The notes: a model not told the origin generated them from the letters alone. DNA of 64,000 bases from Lolium rigidum (GCF_022539505.1 NC_061510.1:226384043-226448042), one strand, 5' to 3'. Positions 46,601 through 58,586 are shown, counted from the first letter of the stretch. Numbers and translations: made by a program.

Positions 46601-46854
46601 CTCCCGCATCATCTAATATTTCCATAGTCGAAGCTCTAACTACGACTAAGAGACCACCAGAATAGCCATGAGATGGACGGGATACCCAAGCAAAGTCCCC
46701 CCCCTCCGGAAAGGTGATTTAGAATACTTGCCGAGTAGTTCGGCTTGACCGTCTCAGAAATAGCAACAAAATCTAAACCATGTTCCCTGATACTCTCCAA
46801 TATGTAAGTGTTTAACCAAGCCTCGAAGAATTCTGCTATTCTTAAACATGTCAT
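43669..46854 (-). pseudogene. LINE B ORF2: endonuclease, reverse transcriptase, zf-RVT
   Basis: In order: endonuclease pieces (46854-46636 LDFVAISETVKPN; 46625-46365 SLIAIYGASQ; 46387-46034 SFYFRDISMVGRQYTWEN and LDRLQ); linker (45971-45699 WNGDSNTRYFYSMAN); reverse transcriptase N-terminal half (about 45280-44950, with TETAFM, DFEKAYDKV and KKGLRQGNPLSPMIFNIVVD); RT thumb (44896-44612 FSYLGIPIHH...SWKVKLLSLGRRLFLKNSVL); and a zf-RVT region (44111-43669). There are many stops and frame changes. Between FNIVVDMFAIII and SYLGIPIHH only about 25 codons remain, so the block carrying the catalytic Asp-Asp box is deleted (junction near 44895). Confidence 0.88.
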
Positions 46855-46899
46855 TCATTTGGAAACAATTGTAGATTTTGAAACCTTTGCCTTTTTATC

Positions 46900-48780
46900 A
46901 GGCCATGCATTCCTCTTTAAAGAGGAGGACCTTGATTTCTGGTTAGATTTATTTAGGTCACAACATGAGTCAAACGTTGCCTCGTCTAGTCCTAACTCCG
47001 ATACCTCAGCTACAAGATGTGAGAGAGATGGCCATCCGAATTGGTGTACACCTCATCATCATCATCTATAAGGGAGGTAACCGACGTACTCAAAACCAGA
47101 GGAGAGCATTTTAATCTATTGAACTCCACATGTATCAGAGAGGATTAGTCGAAACAAAAGTACACTTACAATCCAATGAAACACCAACATCATTCAATTT
47201 ACTAGAAATAAGTGGCATTGAGAAAGAAAAAAAGATTTGAAACAACTATTTATACCTGACGAGTCAAGATTCACCGCTGCCTTGCGATGCATTGCCTTGG
47301 ACATGTAATCATCATCCGTAGTTGCAGCTCCATCCGGCCTCACCCCATGGCGCGCACTGCGCCGCGACAACGTCACAGGGGTACAATGATGACCGAAACA
47401 CCCCCAGGGGAGGGAGATGGCAACACATGCTCCCCTCCCCTTGGCAAGCAGCAGGTGAAGTCGACATAGCAGCAAGGGCATCTTCCCGCTCGATACCCCA
47501 AGCGATGTAGGCGGCGGTGCAGGCCTGGGAGATGCATAGGGCAACGAGGACCCCAACGCACCCACACCCAGTTGGCCCAGACCGCCCTCCAGCGCAGCCT
47601 CCAGGCCCATCGATGCATGTGTAGGAGACAAAGAGGGAGCGGCCGCCCTGAGCGGAGGCGATGCCGCGCGTGCCGAAGAGGGAACGACCGGGCCCGAGGG
47701 CGATGACGAACGCGATGGAGTAGACGGCGCAGAAGCGCGCCAGGCCGCAGCCAGCGTGGTACAAGCTAGGGTATTAACCCTGCCCCTAGCCGGTCTGCCA
47801 GGCCTCGTAGACGCCGGCGAAGAAGTCGGAACTTGATGCTCCACCCGGACTCCACTAGCCTCGGGCGTAGATAACGAGAGAGCATTGGACAAACCATCTT
47901 CAACTCCTCCAAGGATACCTTGGGTCTGCTCTGATGTGAAGACCGCCTCTCAAGGGAGGGACTAGTAGCTTCCAACCTCTCAACAATCTCAACGGCAAGC
48001 GGCGTCTAGGGGTTGGGGTTGAATGGAGTTACCACAAACTGAGTGCACGCTGTAAGAGTTCCTCCAGAAAAAGCGACCCCAGACCCACCAAATAGTGCAT
48101 TAGGCATAGAAAAATCGGAAGGCCCGTTCCTAGCCTCTGAAGTATCCATAGAATCATCCATCTCCTTGACATTACCATTTCCGCCCCCATCACCATCAGC
48201 CTTCATCCACACAAACAGAACGAAGTCAGGCTTGGAACATAATCAGCGGCTCCATACGAAAACAGAACTCATACCCCTTGAGATTAACCACAACGTCAGA
48301 CTTTGCAAAAGCACCAGCATCATCCCTAGACTTATCAAGAACCCTAGAATCAAACATGGCAACCAGGATGCGCACAACCCCTCCGCATCTGAGACTAATA
48401 AGATCCACATCCAGAGTTTTTCCCACGAGAGAACGAACAACCTAGAGACCCAAGAATTGTCGCACATTATAGGGTACCCCCTCTACATGGAGCCAAACCT
48501 TCTCAAGCTCAAGCTTATGAGGCACCTCAGAGGACTGCCATGCCGAGATTCTGACATCAGAGTTAAAAGAGGAAACACCAACGTGAATACCATCCATACT
48601 GTCCAAATCCTCGAAAGAGGGAAGGCTAATCAAGAACTCTTTGTCCCCATGAGGCAGCGCTTCCCACTTCCATTTAGGACAATTTGTGAACCCGGATTGT
48701 ATCTACCATATACAACGGATCTTGATAAGCGAGCCGTCACGGTTAGGATTGCGGGTATGTTCCCACAATGACGAATCTCG
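46900..48780 (-). pseudogene. LINE B ORF1 with DUF4283
   Basis: From about 48640: EFLISLPSFEDLDSMDGIHV, ISAWQSSEVPHKLELEKVWL and HVEGVPYNVRQFLGL (stop at 48442), then MGKTLDVDLISLRCGGVVRI...SDVVVNLKGYEFCFR (48426-48226), the DUF4283 region of LINE ORF1, then an acidic linker (KEMDDSMDTSEARNGPSDFS, about 48170). The rest down to 46900 is low complexity, with a strikingly GC-rich block at 47310-47760. It should bind the element's RNA; here it is broken by several stops. Confidence 0.78.
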
Positions 48781-48960
48781 TAACAAATTTCCATGTCTTC
48801 TTCTAGGTGTGTCTAGTTTTCCTTCCCGCCTGTGTGCGACTTGTTTGCTCTTAGAATTTTTTTGTTCTATGTCGACAATATACAATGGAGGCAGCTATAG
48901 AACTAGACTAGTTAACATTTTTTCCAAACGAATTCAGGGCAATCCACGTATGGCGCTATC

Positions 48961-50590
48961 GATCCATCACTCTCACGAGCAAAGTTTATACAGACCCCTC
49001 AAGTTGAGCAATGATATGGCGTGAGGTATCCTCGACGTTGACTCGGACTCGGTGCTTTATATAAGCCGTAACTACGGTCTCTTGTCTGCAATGATTTAGA
49101 AGCCATCCTAACCAAGCAGAAAAAAAACTAGTACAGTAGTTAATTGCATGTCATGTCATTGTTCGTTTCTGTGCCACGACTAAATGGCAGCATCAAATTG
49201 CTTATTTAAAATCTGGTATACGAATAATTAGCATGCGTTCTCATCTCAAGACGAAGAGGACAAAACTAATTTTATTCTTTTTGAAGATGAATGTTGGTCG
49301 TGAGCCGATTAGGTAGATATTGTTAGGCACGTTAAAACGTACAAAATTGGTGTTAGGTCTACTTGCTTGAATTTTGTAGCCCTCTTGCTCGATTCTGTAA
49401 TCTTGCTGATCGAAGTTGTATCGTCGACGAGAATAATTAACTGTAACTGGGAGTAGAGGTTGCTCACTTCTATCCAACTATGCAATGGCAACTGATCATA
49501 GGCAGCAGCAGCCTCGTGACTTCTAACAGAAGTTAGTTGGGACTTGTGACTAGTCGCGAGGTCCTCGACCAACACAAACATTCATGTTCTGGTTAACTAG
49601 TATAGACAGCCAACATGTATATGTCTGTCCAGCTGAGGTATATATGAACATGCAACTTTACAATTCTTTAAGCTGGAAATGCTACTAATTGGTAGCGAGC
49701 GGTTACGGACGAAGACTACAAATGCAGAGTTAGTACTACCCCTTTGAGATTTTGAATTTTGGCTTCAGAAATACTTTACACGTAGTAAAAATCACTGGAT
49801 TGCAGTGAAATTAAATGACTTTGTTTTCATTTTGACAAAGAACTATTTTTACTTGAATTTAATTGAACTCCAATCATATTTCTGAGATATATTGACTTAT
49901 TGGAATCTTTGTGTATATACTATACTATAATTGCTGAGATATTTTGACTTATTGGGAATCTTTGTGTATACTACTATAATAGCTGAGATAATTTGACTGT
50001 AAGTCAATTGTTTCTCTGCATACAGAAATGATGGAAAATTCCAATTTTTTGTTGAAAATTCATTGAATATGAGAACCCCCAGCATGTAAGGCACTGAGTA
50101 CCGTGCTGAGCTAGGTTTTCCGGGTATACTGAGGTTACCACCTTGCATTTACACACAACACAACTAAAGGAGTAGTTAAAGTAGACTGAATTTTTGTTGA
50201 ATGTGAGAACCACCCAGCAGGAATGCGACCAAGCAAAACCTTTGGCAATTTACATGGAAATCATAGACTGCTATTTGTTCGACTACCACAGTTTTGCTTA
50301 AGTTGGCGATAAGATATATGGATGCTTCAATGACGTCAAACACATGTCCACCACTTTTAGGTAGATCTGCATGCCAGGTAGGCTTTCCACCGGGCATTGG
50401 AACTCCTTCGTTACAAATGCATAACTAAAGTCCACATGGGTATAGTAGCTGTAGAGATACTTATTAACTAGTAACTACCATACAGTATGTATTAATGTAT
50501 GCATGGGTAAGTCAAAATAATATCTTGGTTCCAGTCAAGGGATGTGGATACATACAAAACTAGTGATAGAGACTGAAGCTCACACACATA
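48961..50590. other. Unassigned region
   Basis: A promoter-like GGTGCTTTATATAAGCC lies at about 49050 but no long frame follows. Minus-strand frames at 49241-49581 are unrecognised. A tandem repeat lies at 49883-50000, and two diverged copies of TTTTTGTTGAA..TGAGAACC(A)CCCAGCA are found at about 50043 and 50190. Confidence 0.3.
49883..50000. repeat. Tandem repeat, about 50 bp unit, 2.3 copies
   Basis: TGAGATAT(A/T)TTGACTTATTGG(G)AATCTTTGTGTATA begins at 49883 and 49935; a partial third copy begins at 49984. Confidence 0.85.
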
Positions 50591-50592
50591 GC

Positions 50593-50800
50593 AGGTTTTT
50601 TTTTTAACCGGGGCAAAAGCCTTACCCTAATCTTTTAGTCGTTAAGAATAAGTATTTTGATAAGATAGTCTGAATCAAATAAAATACAAAGCGGGATTAC
50701 TCTCCCTGCATGATTTGATCTAAACACTTCCCTCCCCGGTAACCCACAAGCGCGCTTTCTTTTTTTAATTTTTTCTAGGAGAATTAAAGGTGGCATATGC
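50593..50800 (-). mobile_element. Possible LINE or SINE 3' end with poly(A)
   Basis: On the minus strand the sequence ends GGCTTTTGCCCCGGTT followed by ten A (50596-50605), a common 3' end of grass non-LTR elements. Upstream sequence has no clear domain. Confidence 0.4.
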
Positions 50801-51096
50801 TTGGTTTTGAAGATCCTTGCATTGCGCTCGTTCTAAATTTCCCAAGTGATAAGGAGGGTAAGAGAAGCGATGGATTTGCGGTTTGGCATGTGGAAACTCC
50901 TCATATTTTACCATTAAAGGTTAACAGAGAAGCTGTCCCATTAGTTTGGTTGTATATCGGGGATGCGCAACCATTCTTGATTGTAGCTCCAACGATGAAG
51001 GGTGTATCTACCCTCGACGAACAAGTGGAAAACGAGTTATGTCCTTGTATTACAGAGCTTTATGCATATGATAGAACATATGCTCTGTGGTTTTAA
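50797..51096 (+). other. Unrecognised 99-codon open frame
   Basis: ATG at 50797, stop at 51094, with ordinary protein composition (GFAVWHVETPHILPLKVNRE, VPLVWLYIGDAQPFLI). No domain recognised, no splice partner seen. It may be an exon fragment of a host gene or chance. Confidence 0.3.
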
Positions 51097-51335
51097 CGAG
51101 CATATATTTCCTCATGCCGGACGATGCTGATGCGTTGTTATAGGGCGTTTGATCGATGTATCAAAAGGGTTAAAGGGTCGACGAAAATACATTTGTGCAT
51201 CTCACAAAACTATACATGTGTAAATATGAGCGCCTCTATTTGAACTATCATAAGCAGAATAATTCGTCACAACCAACAGGTCGATCATTCCCAACGGTAA
51301 CTTAGATACAGATATACTGGCCAGAAATTCAATTC

Positions 51336-51701
51336 GGCACATGGGAGCATATGCTCCTGCCACCCGAAAAACAATTTTGAAATGTCAAAAAAATTCGTAC
51401 AAAAATTTTCTCGCTTATGTATCGACATTTTACATGCGCACATCAAGTTTTATGAAAAACCGACATTTTTTGTGACTTGTATGAAAAAGAGAAACAAAAC
51501 GTCTCGTACACAACCTTTTTCTACATCAAAATTTGTCTTTTTTACAAATGACACTCAAAATGTCGGTTTTCTGTGGAACCACTTTGTGAACGTGTAGAAT
51601 TTCGAAATGTACCCACTAAATTTTGTGTTTGAATTTTTCAACATTTTGAAAGTGTATTTAAAATGAAGTTTAACAACTGGGAGCATATGCTCCCGGGTGC
51701 C
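51336..51701. mobile_element. MITE with palindromic GGGAGCATATGCTCCC ends, 366 bp
   Basis: The left end is GGCACATGGGAGCATATGCTCC and the right end, inverted, GGCACCCGGGAGCATATGCTCC. The interior is AT-rich with ACATTTT/AAAATGT motifs and has no coding. Each end is itself a 14-16 bp palindrome. Confidence 0.75.
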
Positions 51702-51842
51702 AAAACACCATTCCCAAACTGGCCACATAACAACTGCCCAGTTCGAATGTCGTAAACAGTCGAAGCAGCCAACTAATGATTTTTTTGTACGTATAATTTA
51801 ATACGTGTGCCAAAATAAGCCTGAACTAAGCTGAAAGAAACC

Positions 51843-52542
51843 TTAGTGCTTGCATCCATGTGCGCAACCGTCGTCGGAGCCAGATTCGGAGCCGGAGGAG
51901 TCGCTGTCGCCGAAGGACAGTGTGCCCAGCTTGAAGTTCTTCACCAGCTCGGCAGCCGAGACGGCGCCAGCGGCTGCCAGCGAGATGTACATGGCCAAGC
52001 GCACCTGGCTGCAGAAGTTCCTCGTGCCCCCGAGGGCGCCGTCGCAGACGCTGACGCGCCGGCCGTTGGGCGAGCAGTAGGACAGGTACTCGCTGGTGGC
52101 GAACGCGGCGCCGGTGGCCGAGTAGAGCAGCGCTGGGGCGGCGACGTCGAGGATCGGCAGGAGCACCGTGGACCACTTGCCGCTGCCCTTCTTCCACACG
52201 CTCAGGAAGATGGCCACCCCGATCATGACCGCCGCGATGGCGTTCGCCACCACCAGGTAGCTGCACTCAAGAATCACGCATGGCTGGTCATGAACAAGCG
52301 TAGATAACTTCTTATGTCTCTATAAGGTGGAAGTGTATTAATTCTTGAACGTACACGAAGGGGCCGAAGTTGCTGTAGGTGACGGTGTGCGCCGGGCCGC
52401 CGTTGTAGAGGACGATGGTGCACTGGCTCGCCGTAGCCATGAGAGCCGCCGAGGCCACCGCAAGCCCCATAGCGGCGATGCGGGCGGCGATGTTCACCGC
52501 GTGCAGGCGGCCTTTCGACTTGGCCTTGTCATCGCAAGGCAT
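51843..52542 (-). CDS. CASP-like (CASPL) four-helix membrane protein, two exons
   Basis: Exons are 52542-52355 and 52260-51843. The intron (52354-52261) runs GTACGT...TGCAG. The product is 201 residues, usual for the family, with no stop or shift. Four membrane helices lie at about 16-38, 64-85, 95-118 and 149-170. Arg21 in helix 1 and Asp101 in helix 3 match the conserved Arg/Asp pair of the CASP/MARVEL fold (PF04535). The loop before helix 4 has three Cys (125, 135, 146). The cytosolic tail is Ser/Asp-rich. CASPs build membrane domains that place lignin in the Casparian strip; CASP-like paralogues sit in plasma membranes with mostly unknown roles. I cannot assign the subgroup (CASPL1-like seems closest). 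It is the one gene here that looks functional, and it is surrounded by transposons. Confidence 0.92.
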
Positions 52543-52720
52543 GGTCGATCGAGGGAAGAACCGATCGAAATTCAGTACGATGACTTTCGGTTCTGTTGGA
52601 GCAAAAGGCCAGCTAGCTCAATAAACTCACTACTAGAGAGCCGTGATTCGCGTGTACATATAAGCTTTGTGGCAAGGTGTTGGCGAACGTGGAGATGGTC
52701 AAACGATCGTGTGATTGGAG
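52543..52720 (-). promoter_or_regulatory. Upstream region of the CASP-like gene
   Basis: On the minus strand GCTTATATGTAC at about 52655-52666 is the best TATA candidate, about 115-125 bp before the ATG. It is weak and no other element is clear. Confidence 0.3.
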
Positions 52721-54994
52721 GGACGTTGGCCAGCTCTCGTCAGTTGTTTGCTCCCTCGCCTCACCTCTAATTAATTTCCTGTGTTAGACCACTTGTTGAG
52801 TTTGTACTCTAATCTCATTTGAATTTTTTGAGGAAAAAACGACGATGTCCCCTAATCTCACGTGTTAATCTCACTTGATTGGAGGGAGTGGTAGTTACAA
52901 CTTACAAGCCTTGATATTTTTGTATTCTCGCTATCTACTGGCCCTTTTATTTTATTTTCATGCGCGCTTGATCAATAATTGTAGTGGATCGAGCTCATAT
53001 ACTCCCTGATTGGCCGCCTTCACTTTGATCAGTTTGATGACCTGGCTGGTGACCAAGCACGTCGTCGGCACACACAGAAAAAAACATCGGTAGCCAGTCT
53101 CCTCTCGTGAGATGATTAAACCGCGGAGAAACTTGTTAATGATTGACCACCAGAATGTATGTGACGACACTCATCATAGACATCTCTTCTCTAGTTTTAC
53201 GTCAGGATAGGTTTTTATTTTGTATACCTATCTTCGATAATAAACATAACTACTGACATGGATATTTACACTTGTCCATGTCAACTCGGCATCAAAGATG
53301 GCATTTTAAACGGGTGAGATTTGTATAGGATCTCTCCATTAGGTAAGATCATAGAATCAGCTCACAAAATTCATTTTTAGATATTACGAAAAAAAATCTG
53401 AAACTTGTGTAGGCCAAATTCGATCATGGTGTAAAAATTAAAAATTTGCAATACCGCTCAAAATAATCTACAGGTTGAGAAACAAAAAAAAAGATGTATA
53501 TGCTTTATTGTGAATAGTGTCCGCTTTATGTTAATTGTATTTCACACTAGTTGCATCCTAATTTCATCTTGTTTGGTTCTGTAAGTGTTGGCTGAATTCG
53601 AAGCTTCGGGTGTTGCATATATAGCACAGATCTTTGTTGTCATTTTTTTAGGTTATTTAAACATATTTTGTATTTCAAAAAAAATCATAGACCCTATATA
53701 ATATGAGTTGCCCTGGATTTTAAAATAACCTACCAGGATAGCTCAGTTAATTAAGCTGGCCCATTTATCCCTACTACTCTCAACTGCAGTTTCAGCAAAG
53801 GCCGACTCCACGCATGGCTGGTCTTTGATATGTGGTAGAAAAGGCCGACGTGGCGCTCGCCGTCCACCCTTCATTAACCTGAAGGATCTCAGCGTGCATC
53901 CGTGTCAGACCCACAAGGAACTGCCGAGCCGGTAGGGCACACGAAACTAGGCTCGTGGAAGCACAAAACTGCTAACAAAAAAGAAGGAAAAAACTCAAGT
54001 TCACCCTTCACATAAATAGTTATTTTACCATATTTGTATATCTTCCCTTTAATAACTCCAGTTGAGTCTTCACATAAATAGACATCTAAAATGCATCTAT
54101 GTTTTTTGTAGTTATTATTTCATATTCCATCATGATTCGTATAATTGGTTATAATCATGATTCAGAATGATTTTGGGGATTTTGATAAAAGATCCATTTT
54201 ATTTGGATTATAACCGTGTGAGGAAAATCCTCTTTTGCATATTTTTGACTTTCAGAGACCTTCTCGAACTCAAAAACATCTGATATTTTTCTACGATAGT
54301 TTTTTTTGGAAAAAATAAGACATAGTGTACTTGGACCACACATGGGCCAACCAGAGGGCTGAAAGAAGGACCACGGCGCGTGGGGGTAATCCATGTGCCA
54401 TGGGGCCCACATTCGCTCTCGTAGCTCCGATGCCATTGATATTTGTGCCCATATATTCGTCTTGACCTTTAAAATACCTATATATATACAACCATCGTCG
54501 TGATCTCGAAGTACATCGCACCACGGAGAAAGAAACATGAAACATAGAAGGTCCAACGAAGATTGGAGGGGGGACACCGTCGGAGCACGCTGGCTCGCAT
54601 CTCCGACCTCTCCAACAACATATCCTTTGTCCATGTGATGAATAGTGAGTATTCAACCCCCAGACTATGGGTTTGTGGAAGTATCTTGTTCTACCCCTCT
54701 CTCATGATACCAATGTTCTATAGCCACATGAGCTGCCCTCATGATTACGGCCATTTATTAGTAACCCTTATATGGTGGATCTTTGATTTTTATGAGATTT
54801 ATATTTGAGATTGCAATTTTCAATTTGCGTTTGATGTATGAGTAGATGTACAAGGTTTGATCCAACTAGTATGATGGGGCCTGAGATGAGAGGGGGCGTA
54901 GTTAGAGTAACATGGTAGTATGGATTGGAAAGTGACCACAAAGATTGGGTCCTACTATGATTTTTTACATTTCCGTTCTTACCTCACTAGGGAT
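52721..54994. other. Unassigned intergenic region
   Basis: No gene or element ends that I can support. Short ORFs (for example at 54155-54656 on the minus strand) lack recognisable domains. Confidence 0.35.
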
Positions 54995-56374
54995 CACTAC
55001 AAGGAAAAGCCTTATTGCCGGCGCACCAAAAACGGCTATTGTCGGCGCACTAGAGCCCGCCGGTGGGAACAGGCCGGTGGTAATGAGTTACCGCCGGCGC
55101 ACCAGCAGGTGCGCCAGCAGTAACATCAATTATCCCCGGCGAACCAGGCCTGGTGCGCCGGCGGTATGTTTTTTCGAAATTCAAAAAAAAAAGCCCGATC
55201 CAGATCTAGATCTAGATCTAGATCTAGCTCGGGTTCATCTAGCTCGGGTCCTCGAAAACAGTGGCCGTGTGTTGCCTTGTCATCATTGCCGCACCGGTGT
55301 AGGAGGAGGAGAATGAGGCCGGAGGTGGTGGTTTAGGAGGAGGAGGAGGATAAGGCCAGAGGTGGTGGTGGTTTAGGAAGAGGAGGAGGAGATGGCCGGA
55401 GGTGAAGGTGGTGGAAGAGGAGAAGGAGAAGGAGAAGGAGAAGGTGGAGATGGAGGTAGAGTCCCGAGGAGGAGGAGGTTACCGGAGGAGGAGGAGGTTA
55501 CCGGAGGAGGAGGAGGTCACCGGAGTAGGAGGAGGTCACCGGAGTAGTAGTCGTCTTCGGAGGCCGTCGGTGAGTATTGCAAGGAGAAGAGCAGGAGGGA
55601 AAGAGAAGAAGGGGGAGAAGTGAGGAAGGAGAAGAGGGATGAGGGCCGGCTTGACTATATAGTGTGGGTTACCGCCGGCGCACCAAGTAGGGTGGTGCGT
55701 CTGGGGTAATTTTTTTATTTTTTTCACCCAAATCTTAAATCTCAAAAAAGTCCTGTTTCTGTTTTCCAAATGACGAATCCATTTTTTCTCCAAACGGCCT
55801 TAGGCCGTTGAATTCGAATAGGAAATTTCGCGTAGATCGATTTTGATATAAAAAAGTTTTTCATCGGAGGTCGTATGCAACCAGAAAACCCGTTTTACCG
55901 AAAGATGGCGCCATTTTGCATAATATATCGAAATTCATTTTTTAAAATTTTCATGAAAGCTAGATTACATAATACATGGGCAGTTCAAAGGATTTTATTT
56001 TTTGAATTTTCTATCATTTTCTTTTATTTTTTCGAAAACTGAAAAGGCGATTCCGGGGGGGGGGGGGGGTGGAGAGAAAAATCTAGGCACCTTACCCCCG
56101 GCGCACCTCTATGGTGGTGCGCGGGTGGTAAATTGTCTACCACCGGCGCACCACCATAGAGGTGCGCCGGGGGTAAGGTGCCCAGATTTTCTGTTTTCGG
56201 CCAGAACTCTTCGAATTTTATTCCCGGCGCACTAAATTTTCTGGTGCGCCGGCAGTATAGGTTCTTCGCCGGCGCGGCCTAACATGGCTCGCCGGCGCTA
56301 TTTTGCCACCGGCGCGCGTCAATGGTGGTGCGCCGGCACTATTCCGTGCAGCTATAGCCCTTTTCCTAGTAGTG
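54995..56374. mobile_element. Non-autonomous CACTA element, 1380 bp
   Basis: Ends are CACTACAAGGAAAAGCCTTA and, inverted, CACTACTAGGAAAAGGGCTA, with GAT duplicated at 54992-54994 and 56375-56377. Subterminal arrays are built of (A/C)CGCCGGCGCACC units in both orientations (55010-55165, 55665-55710, 56085-56345). Interior: (AGATCT)n at 55200-55228, GGA-rich 55300-55560, and a 14-G run near 56057. It has no transposase. It shares an internal segment with the CACTA at 37695. Confidence 0.92.
55300..55560. repeat. GGA-rich simple repeat
   Basis: GGAGGAGGA and GAGAAGGAGAAGG runs inside the CACTA element. The open frame through it is compositional. Confidence 0.85.
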
Positions 56375-56891
56375 GATACATAAATGCATGTGTTACAATC
56401 GCCAAGTGAACAACAATGGTGATTTCATATCTTTTGAGGTAGTAGATCTGATACTCAACAACATGTCACTGAAGCAAATGCAATACTGTGTGCATCTTAA
56501 ATCTGGTTTGCGGAGTTTTCTCTTACTAGAGGATTATTAATGGAATGTATTGCACCATCTCAACCATAGGATGTGATGCCCATATGAATACTTATAAAAC
56601 ACATATTGAGGTTACATCAATATTATACTTTTCTTGAAGCCTTTTCGATTCCATCATATTTATAAGAGAGTAGACAAGTTAAACCATGAACACTGGTCCA
56701 TTTTAATCATGAGAAACACCTTTTATATACCCTATTATCATACTTGCATTTATTTCTTTCATAAATTTTACATCACTACAATCACAATACCACTTTATTT
56801 TTGCATAGCATTTAATTTATATTGCAATTTAGTTTACTTTGGTTGTTGCATATTTACTTTATTTATTACACTTTGCATATTTTTTAAAATT

Positions 56892-57592
56892 TTAATACGA
56901 AATCTTGTGCTTGAGAACTAGTTGGTGGAGTTGGGACACAAGGAAATCATACTTTTCTTGTAGGTTGCTAGAAGAGGAAGGAAAAAAAGTGAATTTCTGC
57001 TCTTTCCCCGAGAGTTTGATATGAACCCTTGAATCACCCTTATTGGTGCTTGCTATGTCACTTTGCACTTGGAGTCTCAACAATTGGTATCCTAGTGAAT
57101 TTGGTGCCATCACATGGACCCTCTTAAGTTAATTCTTTGAGTGCTGACACATGAGGTTGTACCTGCACTTTCTCATTGGGAATACAATTTTTATTATTAC
57201 TTTTCCTAGTTACAACATTTAGCATTTTGTGGTTCTCTTCAATTTTAGTAGGATAAGGTGAGTTTTCATAAAATCCAGTAGGATCAGTGGATGCAAAAAA
57301 ACTTCAACATGAGGAGTACATAAAGGTATAACCTCCAGAGTTTTAACGGGTTTAACATATTTAGTGAATCCTTCTTTAGGAAGAAACACATGTGAGGCTC
57401 AAACTTTATAAATTTCAATGATAGCATGACTATCAAGATTAAACTTTGCAGTCGCTTTTAGACAAAGGAGAAGACGATAGCTTTTCAACACAAGAATATT
57501 CATAGTTCAAACATGGTTCATTACCTTTCTTTGGATCCCAATTAAAATAGCATGCTTCATCAATACTTCTATAAGTCATACTTCCTCCAGAA
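56892..57592 (-). pseudogene. Gypsy gag, downstream piece
   Basis: Continuation of gag beyond the LINE insertion; the frame 57113-56892 (SLGYQLLRLQVQSDIASTNK, KYDFLVSQLHQLVLKHKI) is open to a stop, and the rest is broken. Assignment rests on orientation and continuity across the AGTTTATCC duplication. Confidence 0.45.
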
Positions 57593-58056
57593 AGTTTATC
57601 CAAGAAGTACTTATGACTTGGGAAAATCTTATAAATTTCTCAATATAACTATATATCTTAGAAAGACCATGGGACTAATTTATAATAAGAAGACACTTAA
57701 ATCTCCCCCAACCTTGAGCAATACTTTCTCCCGGATAAGCTCACACCAATCTATAGAGGAATCACTTCATTCATGATTTGGCATGGTGAATCAACACTTT
57801 TCTGATAAGATAATTGGCGTAATTCAATTCTCTCCGAGAAATTCCCTAGAGCTTACTCTTTCTGTTCATCGGAAGATGTTTATGTACAAAAGTTTCTATC
57901 AACTGGACGTTTAGCCGACAACTTTCACCTCCTCTTATCCCCTGAAGCTCTTTAAGAGGTGAGAAACATTCAGAGAAATACATCACATATTCTGCTACAA
58001 GATGCTCTCATCACAATTGGAATTATGCTTGGGGTACAGATATTTATTCCTCGTCC

Positions 58057-58586
58057 TTGTTCTACAAATTTTTCTTCAGAGAAATAAATCCTCGTGTCTC
58101 TATTTATTGTCTCTGGAAAACACAATGTATCCCAAAGATGAAGTTCTTTTGTTGGCTCATTTTAATGGATAGACTCAACAAAATAAATATGCTCACAAGG
58201 AGACAATACATCTTAGACTCTGGATATAACTGCCTACTGTGCTACACACCACCAGAGGAAACTGTTGACCTCTTGTTTCATTGTCCCTTCAAACTGTTGA
58301 CCTCTTGTTTCATTGTCCCTTCAGTCAGGCTTGTTGGGCCACCATAAACATTACATGGCAACAACATGGAAACGAGCTCCAGATCGTGGAACAAGCCAAG
58401 TTACAATGGACAAGACCTATGTTCATGGAAGTTTTCATTGTAGGAGCCTGGAGTATATGGGAGGAGAGGAATAAACTTTTATTCAACAATATCACACCAG
58501 AGCTAGAATCCCGGAAGAGAAGACTAATTTCTGATTTTTCCTTATTAGACATAGGACTAAGTAGGATTTACACCCCTTTGTTCTAA
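58057..58586 (+). pseudogene. LINE ORF2 C-terminus (zf-RVT) with a 32-bp duplication
   Basis: Reads PRVSIYCLWKTQCIPKMKFF, RLNKINMLTRRQYI and CLLCYTPPEETVDLLFHCPF (the Cys/His part of zf-RVT), then in another frame FSQACWATINITWQQHGNEL, MFMEVFIVGAWSIWEERNKL and a stop at 58584. The frame change is exactly explained by a perfect 32-bp tandem duplication at 58259-58322. Confidence 0.85.
58259..58322. repeat. Perfect 32-bp tandem duplication
   Basis: AAACTGTTGACCTCTTGTTT...CCCTTC at 58259-58290 is repeated without change at 58291-58322. As 32 is not a multiple of three it shifts the LINE frame. Confidence 0.97.

Larger units (their letters stand above)
43440..48960 (-). mobile_element. LINE B (L1-type), near full length but decayed
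   Basis: ORF1 (about 46900-48780) and ORF2 (43669-46854) are arranged 5' to 3' on the minus strand. The 3' end (near 43440) and 5' end (near 48960) are estimates from where similarity-like coding ends; no target-site duplication was found. Confidence 0.75.

Noticed and set aside
53728..53762. GGATAGCTCAGTTAATTAAGC looks like the D-arm of a tRNA
   Set aside because: No anticodon stem, T-arm or acceptor pairing follows at the right distance.
55402..55623. Glu/Gly-rich ORF
   Set aside because: Translation of the GGA simple repeat inside a CACTA element.
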